Both the position numbers and the translations under genes were made by a program. Positions 9,772 through 18,701 of a stretch of 64,000 bases of DNA are shown piece after piece. Each line of letters starts with the position of its first letter. The first letter of the stretch is position 1. The DNA comes from Microbacterium excoecariae. GTDB lineage: Bacteria > Actinomycetota > Actinomycetes > Actinomycetales > Microbacteriaceae. The notes beneath the pieces were generated by a model. That model saw only the letters and a program-made list of their open reading frames with translations, had not been told where the DNA came from and ran no database searches. The stretch covers positions 186,001 through 250,000 of the forward strand of contig NZ_JAANCO010000002.1 in the NCBI RefSeq assembly GCF_011326725.1. The letters run 5' to 3'.

Positions 9772-9836
9772 AAGTCCACAATTCTCCGACAAGTCTCCGC
9801 GGTTCCCGCGGAGACTTGTCGGAGAATTGTGGACTT
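9772..9836. terminator. Long perfect hairpin between convergent kgd and OYE genes
   Basis: A 31-bp perfect stem (9772-9802 with 9806-9836) closed by the 3-nt loop TTC. Both arms begin/end with AAGTCCACAATTCTCC or its complement. It lies between two converging genes, so it probably works as a bidirectional terminator, although there is no U-tract. The same 16-nt outer arm recurs in the palindrome at 61049-61114. Confidence 0.7.
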
Positions 9837-9843
9837 GTGGGTG

Positions 9844-10935
9844 TTAGGCGCGGGCCAGGGCGGGCGCGCGGTGGGCGCGGAGGTACTGCGCGGGCCACAG
9901 CGCCGCGGGGTCCTCGCCGAGCTCCGCCGCCGCGCGGAGGCCGAAGTGGGGGTCGCGCAGCCACTCGCGGCCCGCGAGGATGACGTCGGCGGATCCCTCC
10001 TGAAGGATCCGCTCGGCCTGCTCGCCCGAGGTGATGATGCCGACCGCGCCGACGGGCGCGCCCGTGACCTCGCGGACCCGGGCCGCGTGCGGCACCTGGT
10101 AGCCGGGGAAGACGTCGATCTGCTGGTGCGCGACGAGGCCGCTCGTGGAGACGTCGATGAAGTCGGCGCCGGCCTCACGCGCCCACGCGGCCACCTGCGC
10201 GACGTCGTCGGTCACGAGCCCGCCGTCGGCGGCGTCCGTCGCCGAGAAGCGCACGAGGAGCGGCACGCCCGCGCCGACCTCGTCGCGCACCGCACGCACG
10301 ACGTCGAGCGTCAGGCGCGCGCGGTTCTCGAGCGCCCCGCCGTAGATGTCGGTGCGGTCGTTCGTGAGAGGCGACAGGAACTCGTGGAGGAGGTAGCCGT
10401 GCGCGGCGTGGATCTCGATCGCCCGGAAGCCCGCCTCGATCGCGCGCCCCGCGGCCTGGCGGAAGGCCTCGATCACCTCGCCCACGCGGCCGGCGGACAT
10501 CGCCTCGGGCGCCGCGAACCCGTCGTACGCGACGGCCGACGGGGCCTCCGTCGTCCAGCCGCCCTCGGCCGCGGGGACGGATCCGGATCCCTCGGCGAAC
10601 GGCGAGAACGTCGAGGCCTTGCGCCCGGCGTGCGCGAGCTGGACGCCCGCGACGGATCCGCGCTCCGCGATCGCGCGCGTGACGGGCCGCCACGCGTCGA
10701 CCTGCGCGGCGTTCCAGAGCCCCGCGTCCTCGGGGGAGATGCGCCCCGCGGGCACGACCGCCGTCGCCTCGGCGATCACGAGCCCGGCGCCGCCGGACGC
10801 GAACTGCGCGAGGTGCACGTGGTGCCAGTCGTTTACGACCCCGTCGACGGCGCTGTACTGGCACATCGGCGCGACCCAGAGCCGGTTCCGGAAGGTGACG
10901 TCGCGGATCTCGAGGGGCGTGAAGAGCTGGCTCAT
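9844..10935 (-). CDS. NADH:flavin oxidoreductase, old yellow enzyme family (YqjM-like)
   Basis: A 363-residue FMN-dependent TIM-barrel ene-reductase. Family motifs are RNRLWVAPMCQYSAVDG (the YqjM-class N-terminal loop with the redox-tuning Cys), GVQLAHAGRKAS, EIHAAHGYLLHEFLSPLTND (HxxH pair for binding phenolic or carbonyl ligands) and YGGALENRARL. The C-terminal half ends the barrel with VGIITSGEQAERIL. The start is ATG 10935, with GAAAGG 5 nt upstream as a ribosome-binding site. It is divergent from nnrD with a 54-bp gap. The physiological substrate is unknown; members reduce activated C=C bonds and often respond to oxidative stress. Confidence 0.9.
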   Translation of the reverse strand: MSQLFTPLEIRDVTFRNRLWVAPMCQYSAVDGVVNDWHHVHLAQFASGGAGLVIAEATAVVPAGRISPEDAGLWNAAQVDAWRPVTRAIAERGSVAGVQLAHAGRKASTFSPFAEGSGSVPAAEGGWTTEAPSAVAYDGFAAPEAMSAGRVGEVIEAFRQAAGRAIEAGFRAIEIHAAHGYLLHEFLSPLTNDRTDIYGGALENRARLTLDVVRAVRDEVGAGVPLLVRFSATDAADGGLVTDDVAQVAAWAREAGADFIDVSTSGLVAHQQIDVFPGYQVPHAARVREVTGAPVGAVGIITSGEQAERILQEGSADVILAGREWLRDPHFGLRAAAELGEDPAALWPAQYLRAHRAPALARA

Positions 10936-10989
10936 GGGGGCCTTTCGACGTGGAGGATCCGCTCCGCGAGACGCCGATAGTCTGGCGGC

Positions 10990-11880
10990 ATGCCGGGCGG
11001 ATTCGAGTGGGGCGACAACGAGTGGGTGGCATCCGATGCCGCGAGCGTTCTTCGCGTGCCAACGCACGGCGATCACAAGTATTCCCGCGGCGTCGTCTCG
11101 CTGCTGACCGGGTCCGAGGAGTTCCCGGGCGCCGCCGTCCTCTCGGTCGAGGGCGCCACGCGGGCGGGCGTGGGGATGGTGCGCTGGTTCGGCCCGGATC
11201 CCGTGGGCCAGCTCGTCCTGCAGCGCCGCCCCGAGACCGTCACGGAGGCGGGGCGCACGGACGCGATCGTCGTCGGATCCGGCATCGACGGCCGCACGCG
11301 CGACGAGGCCGCGACCCGCACGATCCTGGGCATGTTCGCGCTGGGCGCGCCCGTCGTCATCGACGCCGGCGCGCTCGATCTCGCCCCGCGCGCCGTGGGC
11401 CCGTTCGTCGTGACCCCGCACGATCGCGAGCTGCGGGAGGTGCGGATCCCGCTCGGCCTCGGCGTCGACGACATCGACGTGGATCCGCTGCAGGACCGGC
11501 TCGACGGCGGCTTCCGCGAGCGCGTGCTCGTGGCGCGCGAGACGGCCGTCGGCGTCGGCGGGGTCGTGCTGCTCAAGGGTGCCGAGACGATCGTCGCGAC
11601 GCCGGGCGGCTGGTGGACCGTCGTGCGCACCGGCACGCCGTGGCTGGCGACGGCGGGCACGGGCGACGTGCTCGCGGGCGCGATCGGCGCGATCCTCGCG
11701 GGCGCCGCCGCGCGCGATCGCGCCCGCGAGGTCGACGTCGAGGAGCTCGGCCCGATCGCCGCGACGGCCGCCTGGCTGCACGGAACGGCGGGCCGCATCG
11801 CGGCGGGACCCGGCCGGCCGATCGCGGCGCTCGACGTGGCCGAGGCGCTCCCGGCCGCCTTCGCGGAGGCGTTCGCGTGA
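10990..11880 (+). CDS. nnrD: ADP- or ATP-dependent NAD(P)H-hydrate dehydratase
   Basis: A 296-residue ribokinase-fold repair enzyme that dehydrates damaged NADHX/NADPHX back to NAD(P)H. Motifs are THGDHKYSRG near the N-terminus, VVGSGIDGRT, and TAGTGDVLAGAIGAILAG with the catalytic Asp of the GTGD loop. The YjeF-type N-terminal epimerase domain is absent, so this is the stand-alone dehydratase form. TAGTCT (10978-10983) sits 6 nt before the ATG, indicating a leaderless mRNA. It overlaps the next gene by 4 nt (GTGA), so the pair is likely co-transcribed although the functions look unrelated. Confidence 0.9.
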   Translation: MPGGFEWGDNEWVASDAASVLRVPTHGDHKYSRGVVSLLTGSEEFPGAAVLSVEGATRAGVGMVRWFGPDPVGQLVLQRRPETVTEAGRTDAIVVGSGIDGRTRDEAATRTILGMFALGAPVVIDAGALDLAPRAVGPFVVTPHDRELREVRIPLGLGVDDIDVDPLQDRLDGGFRERVLVARETAVGVGGVVLLKGAETIVATPGGWWTVVRTGTPWLATAGTGDVLAGAIGAILAGAAARDRAREVDVEELGPIAATAAWLHGTAGRIAAGPGRPIAALDVAEALPAAFAEAFA

Positions 11881-13151
11881 CCCACGGGCGCCGCGTGCGC
11901 CTTCTCACCTGCTGGGCCGCGTTCCTCGCGGCGCACGCTCTCGCGATCGCCGCCGGCTGGCTGTGGCCGAACCAGCCCATGGGCGACACCTACCTCGTCT
12001 ACGAGCCGTGGAGCCGGGCCGCGCTCGAGGGCGCGTACGTCCCCGGCCTCACCGAGGACTGGGTCTACCCGCCCCTGGCGCTGGCTCCCATGCTCCTCGC
12101 CCATACGCTCGTGTGGTTCTCGTCGTACGCGGCCGCGTGGGCCGCGCTCGCGACGGCGCTCGACGTCGTCGCGTTCGCGCTGCTCGTCGGCCGCGGGCGT
12201 TCGCGGGGCCGCGTCGCCGCGGGCGCGTTCTGGGCCGCGTTCGTCCTGCTCCTCGGCCCCGTGGGTCTCTTCCGCATCGACGCGGTGACGGTGCCGCTCG
12301 CGGTCCTCGCGGCGCTGTGGCTCGGATCCCGCCCCGCCGTCGCCGGCGCGCTCGTCGCCGCGGGCGCGTGGATCAAGGTGTGGCCCGCGGCCCTCGGCCT
12401 GGCCGCCGTCGTCGCGCTGCGCTCCCGGGGTCGGGTCGCACTCGGGGCCGTCGCGGTCTCGGCCGCGGTGGCCGGGGTCGTGCTCCTCGCGGGCGGCGGG
12501 GCGCACCTCGCCAGCTTCGTCACGACGCAGGGGGAGCGCGGCCTGCAGGTCGAGGCGATCGCGGCGACGCCCTTCGCGCTGGGCGCGGGGGGAGCCGTCG
12601 TCGCCTACGACACGGAGATCCTGACCTACCAGGTGTACGCGCCGGGCGTCGGCGCCGTCGCCGCGGCCCTCACGCCGCTCATGGCGATCGTCGTCGCCGC
12701 GATCGCGGCGCTCGGGGCGTGGCGGATCCGCGCGGGCGCGGACGCGCGCGCCGTGCTCCCGCCGCTCGCGCTCGCGCTCGTCGTCGCGCTCATCGCGACG
12801 AACAAGGTCGGATCCCCGCAGTTCCAGACGTGGCTCGTCGCGCCGGTCGTGCTGTGGATCCTGTGGGACCGGCGCGCCGCGCGCACTCCCGCCGCGCTGG
12901 CGCTCGCGATCGCCGGTCTCACGCAGCTCTTGTACCCGATCGCGTATCACCTCGTGCTCGGGGGCGATAGCGTGGGGCTCGCGGTCCTCGCCCTGCGCAA
13001 CGTCCTCGTGGTCGCGCTCGGGGTGTGGGCCGTGGTCCGCCTGATCCGCACCCCAGCCCCGGGAGTCTCATGCTCGTCGCCTTCTCCGTCGCCCCGTCCG
13101 GAACCGGCCGCGCCGACGCCTCCGTCCACGACGCCGTCGCCGCGGCCGTGA
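11877..13151 (+). CDS. Polytopic membrane protein, GT87/DUF2029-type glycosyltransferase
   Basis: A 424-residue protein with about ten hydrophobic segments from residue 5 to 390. It resembles actinobacterial DUF2029/GT87 polyprenol-phosphate mannosyltransferases: an acidic N-terminal loop (YLVYEPWSRAALEG, then YVPGLTEDWVYPPLAL), AGAWIKVWPAALG in the middle and NKVGSPQFQTWLVAPVVL near the end. GT-C enzymes of this kind move mannose from a lipid carrier outside the membrane; substrate is unproven. The C-terminal ~30 residues are Ser/Pro-rich and are encoded by DNA that also encodes the start of the next gene (82-bp overlap). It could instead end in a different frame if a sequencing error exists, but the preceding membrane part is intact. 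Confidence 0.7.
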   Translation: MTHGRRVRLLTCWAAFLAAHALAIAAGWLWPNQPMGDTYLVYEPWSRAALEGAYVPGLTEDWVYPPLALAPMLLAHTLVWFSSYAAAWAALATALDVVAFALLVGRGRSRGRVAAGAFWAAFVLLLGPVGLFRIDAVTVPLAVLAALWLGSRPAVAGALVAAGAWIKVWPAALGLAAVVALRSRGRVALGAVAVSAAVAGVVLLAGGGAHLASFVTTQGERGLQVEAIAATPFALGAGGAVVAYDTEILTYQVYAPGVGAVAAALTPLMAIVVAAIAALGAWRIRAGADARAVLPPLALALVVALIATNKVGSPQFQTWLVAPVVLWILWDRRAARTPAALALAIAGLTQLLYPIAYHLVLGGDSVGLAVLALRNVLVVALGVWAVVRLIRTPAPGVSCSSPSPSPRPEPAAPTPPSTTPSPRP

Positions 13152-13378
13152 AGGTCGTGCGCGAGTCGGGCCTGCCGAACCGCACCTCGAGCATGTTCAC
13201 GGAGATCGAGGGGCCCGACTGGGACACGGTGATGGGCGTCGTCAAGCGCGCGACGGAGGCCGTCGCTCCCTTCGGATCCCGCGTCTCGCTCGTGCTGAAG
13301 GCCGACATCCGCCCCGGATACGCGGGGGAGATCGACGGCAAGCTCGAGCGCCTCGAACAGGCGATCGACGAGGCGTAG
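13070..13378 (+). CDS. Thiamine-binding protein, MTH1187/YkoF family
   Basis: A 102-residue ferredoxin-fold protein of the MTH1187 (DUF77) family. The start MLVAFSVAPSGTG is the typical first strand, followed by GLPNRTSSMFTEIEG, DWDTVMGVVKRATEAV and VLKADIRPG. Members bind thiamine or a related ligand as oligomers; no enzymatic activity is known. ATG 13070 has GGGAG 5 nt upstream as a ribosome-binding site. It overlaps the preceding gene by 82 bp in another frame and ends 13 bp before the convergent MFS gene. Confidence 0.85.
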   Translation: MLVAFSVAPSGTGRADASVHDAVAAAVKVVRESGLPNRTSSMFTEIEGPDWDTVMGVVKRATEAVAPFGSRVSLVLKADIRPGYAGEIDGKLERLEQAIDEA

Positions 13379-13391
13379 CGCCCGCCTGCGG

Positions 13392-14615
13392 TCAGGCCGC
13401 GGCGGGGATCCGCACGCGCCGCTCCGCCGCGAACGCGACGGCGGCGATGACGAGGCCCGCGAGCGCGAGGCCGATGCCGAGCCAGGCCGGCGCGACGTAG
13501 CCGAAGCCCGCCGCGATGACGGCGCCGCCGAGCGCCGCGCCGAGGCTGTTGCCGATGTTGAGCGCGGAGTGGTTCAGCGCCGCCCCGATCGCCTGGTGCT
13601 CGGCGGCGACGTCGAGCAGCCGCAGCTGGATCGCGGGCGTGACGACCTGACCCGCCACGCCGAACACGAACAGCGCCGCGACGAGCGCGACCGTGAAGGG
13701 CGCGAGCACGGCGACGAGGGCGGAGGTCGCGGCGAGGGATCCGAGGCTCACGAGGAGCGTGCGGCGCACGCTGATGTCCGCGAGCCGGCCGCCGAGGAAG
13801 TTGCCGACGAACATGCCGCTGCCGAGCGCGACGAGCGCGATCGGCACGACCCACTCGGGGGCGCCCGCCGCCTCGGTCACGAGCGTCGAGACGTAGCTGT
13901 AGACGGCGAAGAACGCGCCGAAACCGATGGCGCCGATCGCGATCGTGAGCCACACCTGGGGGATCCGGAACACCCCGAGCTCCTGGCGGAACGTGCGCCC
14001 CACGTCGCCGGGGTGCGGCGGGACGAAGCGCCAGCACATCACGAGCGCGACGGCGAAGACCACCGCGACGACGACGTACGCCGCGCGCCACCCGAAGACC
14101 TGGCCGAGGAAGGTGCCGGCGGGAACGCCCACGACGTTCGCGACCGTGAGGCCCGACATGACCATCGCCACGCCCCACCCGCGCTTGGTCGGGCCGAGCA
14201 GCTCGCTCGCCACGACCGCGGCCATGCCGAAGTACGCCCCGTGCGGCAGGCCCGCGAGGAAGCGGCACAGCGCGACCAGCTCGAACGTCGGCGCGAGCAC
14301 CGTGAGGGCGTTGAAGACGAGGAGCGCGGCGGCGAGCGCGATCATGACGCGGTTGCGGGGGAACCGCGAGACCACCGCCGCGATCGTCGGCGCGCCAAGG
14401 ACGACGCCCAGCGCGTACAGGCTGATGAGGATCCCCGCCTGGCCGATGGCCTCTTCCGGGCTCGCCTGGTAGGCGGCGGGGAGGAGATCGCTCGCGATGT
14501 CGGGCAGGAGCCCCATCGAGACGAACTCCGTCATGCCGATGCCGAATGCGCCGATGGCCATGGAGAGGAGCGCCATCGTCGCCGCACCCCTCGACGCGAG
14601 GGTCGAGGAAGTCAC
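13392..14615 (-). CDS. MFS transporter, DHA1 drug-efflux/sugar-efflux (AraJ-like) family
   Basis: A 407-residue 12-helix major facilitator protein. Motifs include the N-terminal FGIGMTEFVSMGLLPDIA typical of AraJ/SotB-like exporters, motif A region GAPTIAAVVSRFPRNRVMI and FLAGLPHGAYFGMAAVVASE. It starts at GTG 14615; on the minus strand TAGTCT (14627-14622) lies 6 nt upstream, so the mRNA is probably leaderless and separate from metX. The exported compound is unknown. Confidence 0.88.
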   Translation of the reverse strand: MTSSTLASRGAATMALLSMAIGAFGIGMTEFVSMGLLPDIASDLLPAAYQASPEEAIGQAGILISLYALGVVLGAPTIAAVVSRFPRNRVMIALAAALLVFNALTVLAPTFELVALCRFLAGLPHGAYFGMAAVVASELLGPTKRGWGVAMVMSGLTVANVVGVPAGTFLGQVFGWRAAYVVVAVVFAVALVMCWRFVPPHPGDVGRTFRQELGVFRIPQVWLTIAIGAIGFGAFFAVYSYVSTLVTEAAGAPEWVVPIALVALGSGMFVGNFLGGRLADISVRRTLLVSLGSLAATSALVAVLAPFTVALVAALFVFGVAGQVVTPAIQLRLLDVAAEHQAIGAALNHSALNIGNSLGAALGGAVIAAGFGYVAPAWLGIGLALAGLVIAAVAFAAERRVRIPAAA

Positions 14616-14668
14616 GGGGACAGACTACCGGTCGCCGGCGGGCCCGGCGGCCAGCCGGCGTCCAGCTC

Positions 14669-15871
14669 TCACGCGAGCAGGGCGCGGAGGTGGTGGCCGA
14701 GGACGTCGGTCTCGATGAGGAACCCGTCGTGCCCGAAGTCGCTCGAGATCACGATCGCGTCGTCTCCGTGGATCGTGGATCCGATCCCGCGCGCGATCCG
14801 GTGCTGGCCCTCGAGCGGGAAGAGGCGGTCGGTGTCGATGCCGACCACGAGGGTGCGGGCGGTGACGCGGCCGAGCGCGTCCTCGATGCCGCCGCGGTCC
14901 CGGCCGACGTCGTGCGAGTCCATCGCCTCGACGAGCCGGATGTACGTGTTCGCGTCGAACCGGCGCGTGAACTTGTTGCCGTGGAAGTCGAGGTAGGACT
15001 CGACGGCGAATCGGCCGCCGTGGCCCAGGGGGCTCACGTCCGACTGCCACGAGCGCTGGAAGCGCTGGTTGAGCTCGACGATGCCGCGGTAGTTCAGCAT
15101 GGCCATGCGGCGCGCGAGCGCGAGCCCGCGGTGCGGGCCGTCGCCCGCGGCCGCCTCGTAGTACTCGCCGCCCGCGAAGCCGGGGTCGATCTCGATGGCC
15201 TCGAGCTGCGTGGAGTTCAGCGCGATCTGGTCGGCCGTGTTTGCGGGCGGCGCCGCGATGACGGCGAGCCGCTCGACGCGGTCCGGGTGCGTCGCGGCCC
15301 ACTCGAGCGCGTGCATGCCGCCCATGGATCCGCCGACGACCGCGGCCCAGGATCCGACCCCCAGCCGGTCGGCGAGCGCCGCCTGCGCGGCCACCTGGTC
15401 GCGGATCGTGACGTACGGGAAGCGGGACGCCCAGTGGTCGCCGTCCGGGTGGATGCTCGCGGGGCCCGTGGATCCCTGGCAGCCGCCGAGCATGTTGGGG
15501 GCGACGACGAAGTAGCGGTCGGTGTCGAGCGGCGCGCCGGGCCCGACGATGTCCTCCCACCAGCCGGCGGTCGGGTGGCCGGGGCCGGCGGATCCGCGCA
15601 CGTGGCTGTCGCCCGTGAACGCGTGCAGCACGAGGATCGCGTTCGACGCGTCGGCGTTCAGCTCGCCCCACGTCTCGTAGGCGAGCCGCATGTGGGGGAG
15701 GACGCCGCCCGTCTCCGTGGCGAAGGACCCGAGCCAGGCGAACTGGCGGGACCCGGCGGGGTCGCCGTCCTGCCAGGCGCCGGTCGCGGGCGGCCGCCCG
15801 GCCATGAGTCGGGTGTCGGCCTCCGTCACGGGGGCCGACGGCACCGTGTCCTCGGAGATCTGCCAGTCCAT
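14669..15871 (-). CDS. metX: Homoserine O-acetyltransferase
   Basis: Alpha/beta-hydrolase enzyme that transfers acetyl from acetyl-CoA to homoserine, the first dedicated methionine step. The nucleophile lies in VVGGSMGGMHALEWA (Ser182 with the chosen start); the Asp is in VVGIDTDRLFP and the His in FGHDGFLIETD. The chosen start is ATG 15871 (MDWQISEDTV), which fits family N-termini; ATG 15880, three codons upstream, is equally open and GTG/ATG codons further up extend the frame. It lies downstream of metY on the same strand with a 66-bp gap, so the pair probably forms a methionine operon. Confidence 0.93.
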   Translation of the reverse strand: MDWQISEDTVPSAPVTEADTRLMAGRPPATGAWQDGDPAGSRQFAWLGSFATETGGVLPHMRLAYETWGELNADASNAILVLHAFTGDSHVRGSAGPGHPTAGWWEDIVGPGAPLDTDRYFVVAPNMLGGCQGSTGPASIHPDGDHWASRFPYVTIRDQVAAQAALADRLGVGSWAAVVGGSMGGMHALEWAATHPDRVERLAVIAAPPANTADQIALNSTQLEAIEIDPGFAGGEYYEAAAGDGPHRGLALARRMAMLNYRGIVELNQRFQRSWQSDVSPLGHGGRFAVESYLDFHGNKFTRRFDANTYIRLVEAMDSHDVGRDRGGIEDALGRVTARTLVVGIDTDRLFPLEGQHRIARGIGSTIHGDDAIVISSDFGHDGFLIETDVLGHHLRALLA

Positions 15872-15937
15872 CGGATCCATTCTGCCGTGTCCGCCGTGGT
15901 GGCCGGACACACCCGCCCGCGCGCCGGGCGGCGGCCG

Positions 15938-17254
15938 TCAGCGCGCGTCGGAGATGGCGCGCGCGGCGGCGAAGGCCTGCTCGAGGTCGGCCGTGAGGTC
16001 GGCGACGTTCTCCAGGCCGATCGAGAGCCGCACGAGCCCCGGCGTGACACCGGCCGTGAGCTGCTGCTCGGGCGTGAGCTGCGAGTGCGTCGTCGAGGCG
16101 GGGTGGATGACGAGCGAGCGGACGTCGCCGATGTTCGCGAGGTGGCTGAACAGCTCAAGCGCGTTGACGAACGCGCGGCCCGCGTCCACGCCGCCCTTGA
16201 GCTCGAAGGACAGCACGGCGCCGACGCCCGCGGGCGCGTAGCGCTGGGCGGCGCCGAACCAGGGCGACGAGGCAAGCCCCGAGTAGTTCACGGTCGCCAC
16301 GTCGGGGTGCGCCTCGAGCCACTCCGCGATCTTCTGCGCGTTCTCGACGTGGCGCTCGATGCGCAGCGACAGCGTCTCGATGCCCTGGATCAGCTGCCAG
16401 GCGTTGTTCGGGGCGATCGCGGCGCCGAGGTCGCGCAGCAGCTGCACGCGCGCCTTCGTGATGTACGCGACGCCGTCGCCGAGCGCGCCGGTGTAGCTGA
16501 CGCCGTGGTACGAGGGATCCGGATCCGTGAGCTCGGGGAAGCGCTCGGCGTGCTCCGACCACGCGAACCGCCCGCCGTCGACGACGACGCCCGCGACGAC
16601 CGTGCCGTGGCCCGCGAGGAACTTCGTCGCGGAGTGCACGACGATGTCGGCGCCGTGCTCGAACGGGCGGATGAGGTAGGGCGTCGCGATCGTGTTGTCG
16701 ACGATGAGGGGGAGGCCGCTCTCGTGCGCGACGTCCGAGACGAGGCGGATGTCGAGGACGTTGACCTGCGGGTTTCCGATCGTCTCGGCGAAGAACAGCT
16801 TCGTGTTCGGGCGGACGGCGCGCCGCCACTCCTCGGCGTCGTCCTGGTTCTCGACGAACGTGACCTCGATGCCGAGCTTCGCGAGCGTGTACTTGAAGAG
16901 GTTGTAGGTGCCGCCGTAGATCGAGCTCGACGAGACGATGTGGTCGCCCGCGCTCGCGATGTTGAGCACCGCGAACGTCTCCGCCGCCTGGCCGCTCGCG
17001 ACGAGCAGGGCGCCCGTGCCACCCTCGAGCGCCGCGATGCGCTGCTCCGCGACCTCCTGCGTCGGGTTCATGATGCGGGTGTAGATGTTGCCGGGCTCCG
17101 CGAGGGCGAAGAGGTTCGCGGCGTGATCGGAGTCGCGGAACACGTACGCCGTCGTCTGGTACAGCGGCGTCGCGCGGGCGCCCGTGGTGGGATCCGGGCG
17201 CGCGCCGGCGTGGATCTGCTGGGTCTCGAAGTGCCACGAGGCGGCGTCGGTCAT
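15938..17254 (-). CDS. metY: O-acetylhomoserine aminocarboxypropyltransferase / sulfhydrylase
   Basis: A 438-residue PLP enzyme that replaces the acetyl group of O-acetylhomoserine with sulfide to make homocysteine. The PLP lysine is K211 in [20 protein letters not shown]; other family blocks are [38 protein letters not shown] and [20 protein letters not shown]. The start is ATG 17254 with AGAGGG 6 nt upstream. It is followed by metX, giving a two-step homoserine-to-homocysteine route, and preceded by a good promoter (TTGGCG-N17-TACGCT). Confidence 0.95.
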   Translation of the reverse strand: MTDAASWHFETQQIHAGARPDPTTGARATPLYQTTAYVFRDSDHAANLFALAEPGNIYTRIMNPTQEVAEQRIAALEGGTGALLVASGQAAETFAVLNIASAGDHIVSSSSIYGGTYNLFKYTLAKLGIEVTFVENQDDAEEWRRAVRPNTKLFFAETIGNPQVNVLDIRLVSDVAHESGLPLIVDNTIATPYLIRPFEHGADIVVHSATKFLAGHGTVVAGVVVDGGRFAWSEHAERFPELTDPDPSYHGVSYTGALGDGVAYITKARVQLLRDLGAAIAPNNAWQLIQGIETLSLRIERHVENAQKIAEWLEAHPDVATVNYSGLASSPWFGAAQRYAPAGVGAVLSFELKGGVDAGRAFVNALELFSHLANIGDVRSLVIHPASTTHSQLTPEQQLTAGVTPGLVRLSIGLENVADLTADLEQAFAAARAISDAR

Positions 17255-17306
17255 GGGATCCCTCTCGCTACGGGTCGGTCAGGCGGCGGCGATGCCGGCG
17301 GGTTCG

Positions 17307-17335
17307 AGCGTACGTCTCCGGCCGGGGGGCGCCAA
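17307..17335 (-). promoter_or_regulatory. Predicted metY-metX promoter
   Basis: On the minus strand TTGGCG (17335-17330) and TACGCT (17312-17307) are separated by exactly 17 nt, a good housekeeping sigma pair. It gives a leader of about 45-50 nt before the metY ATG. No SAM riboswitch fold was recognisable in that short leader. Confidence 0.6.
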
Positions 17336-17379
17336 GGTTCCGGAAACCCGGCGTCACACGCCCCCAGTACGCTGGATCC

Positions 17380-18150
17380 ATGACGCGACGCGCAGTGGTG
17401 ACGGGAGCAAGCTCGGGCATCGGCAGGGCGACGGTCGTCGCCCTCCGGGAGCGCGGCTGGGAGGTCACGGGCGTCGCGCGCCGCGCGGACCGCCTCGCCG
17501 CGCTGGCCGAGGAGACGGGCGCCGACGTGTTCGCCGCCGACCTCACCCAGCAGGCCGACATCGACGCGCTCGCCGCGTACCTCGGCGGCGGGCCGCTCCA
17601 CAGCCTCGTGCACATCGCGGGCGGCGCGCTCGGCGCCGACCGCGTCGAGGACGGCGACCCCGACGGCTGGCTGCGGATGTACGAGATGAACGCGCTGTCG
17701 GCCCAGCGCCTCGTGCGCGCCCTCCTGCCGCAGCTGCGCGCGACGGCCGCGGCGGGCCCCACGCACGCCGACACGCTGTTCCTCACCTCGACCGCGGCGC
17801 AGACCGCCTACCCCGGCGGCGCGGGCTACAACGCCGCGAAGGCGGCCGAGTCGATGCTCGTGGCGGCCCTGCGCCAGGAGCTCGCGGGCGAGCCGATCCG
17901 CGTCATCGAGATCGCGCCCGGCATGGTCCACACGGAGGAGTTCTCGCTCGTCCGACTCGGGTCGGCCGACGCGGCCGACCGCGTTTACGAGGGCGTCGAG
18001 AACCCCCTCACGGCCGACGACGTCGCCGACGTCGTCGCGTACGCGCTGACCGCGCCCGGCCACGTCAACCTCGACCTCGTGACGCTGCGCCCCGTCGCGC
18101 AGGCCGCCCAGCACCTCGTGCACCGCGGCCCGCTCGCCCCGCGCGCCTAG
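17380..18150 (+). CDS. Short-chain dehydrogenase/reductase
   Basis: A 256-residue classical SDR. The Rossmann motif is TGASSGIG (8-15), the catalytic triad Ser137-Tyr150-Lys154 lies in FLTSTAAQTAYPGGAGYNAAK, and IAPGMVHTEEF follows. The sequence resembles YdfG-like serine/3-hydroxy acid dehydrogenases, but the substrate cannot be fixed. TACGCT (17368-17373) followed by exactly GGATCC and then ATG indicates a leaderless start. It is divergent from metY. Confidence 0.88.
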   Translation: MTRRAVVTGASSGIGRATVVALRERGWEVTGVARRADRLAALAEETGADVFAADLTQQADIDALAAYLGGGPLHSLVHIAGGALGADRVEDGDPDGWLRMYEMNALSAQRLVRALLPQLRATAAAGPTHADTLFLTSTAAQTAYPGGAGYNAAKAAESMLVAALRQELAGEPIRVIEIAPGMVHTEEFSLVRLGSADAADRVYEGVENPLTADDVADVVAYALTAPGHVNLDLVTLRPVAQAAQHLVHRGPLAPRA

Positions 18151-18187
18151 CGGATCCGCCCCTTTCCGACACACAAAGGACATCACC

Positions 18188-18697
18188 GTGGCAGACGACT
18201 TCCTCGAGCGCGAGATCCTCACGTGGGACGGCTTTGGCCGCGCCACGCGCGACCTCGCCCGGACGATCCTCGCGGCCGGGTTCGAGCCCGAGGTCGTCGT
18301 CGCGATCGCGCGCGGCGGCCTCCTGCCCGCGGGCGCCATCGCGTACGGCCTCGGCGCGAAGAACTGCGGCGCGATCAACATGGAGTTCTACACGGGCATC
18401 GGCACCGTGCTCGACGCGCCCGAGGTGCTGCCTCCCGAGCTCGACATGAACTATCTCGACGGGCGGCGCGTGCTGCTCGTCGACGACGTCGCCGACTCGG
18501 GGCGCACGCTGAAGATGGCCGTCGACCTCCTGCGCGAGAAGGGCGCCGACGTGCGCTCCGTGACGATCTACACGAAGCCCGCGACGATCATCCAGCCCGA
18601 CTTCGCGTGGAAGGACACGGACCTGTGGATCAACTTCCCGTGGTCCGCCGACGGCACGGTCGCCGAGGAGGACGCGGGCCTGCCCGCGAGCGCCTGA
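18188..18697 (+). CDS. Phosphoribosyltransferase (xanthine/hypoxanthine-like)
   Basis: A 169-residue type I PRTase. The PRPP-binding loop is [20 protein letters not shown], with the upstream hydrophobic loop [20 protein letters not shown]. Such proteins salvage purine bases or act as stand-alone phosphoribosyltransferases; the exact base is not evident. The start is GTG 18188, with AAAGGA 8 nt upstream. It lies 37 bp after the SDR gene and 4 bp before ung, so it may be co-transcribed with both. Confidence 0.85.
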   Translation: MADDFLEREILTWDGFGRATRDLARTILAAGFEPEVVVAIARGGLLPAGAIAYGLGAKNCGAINMEFYTGIGTVLDAPEVLPPELDMNYLDGRRVLLVDDVADSGRTLKMAVDLLREKGADVRSVTIYTKPATIIQPDFAWKDTDLWINFPWSADGTVAEEDAGLPASA

Positions 18698-18701
18698 CCC
18701 G

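Noticed and set aside
17255..17379. SAM riboswitch upstream of metY
   Set aside because: The leader after the predicted start is only about 45-50 nt and shows no kink-turn or multi-stem pattern.
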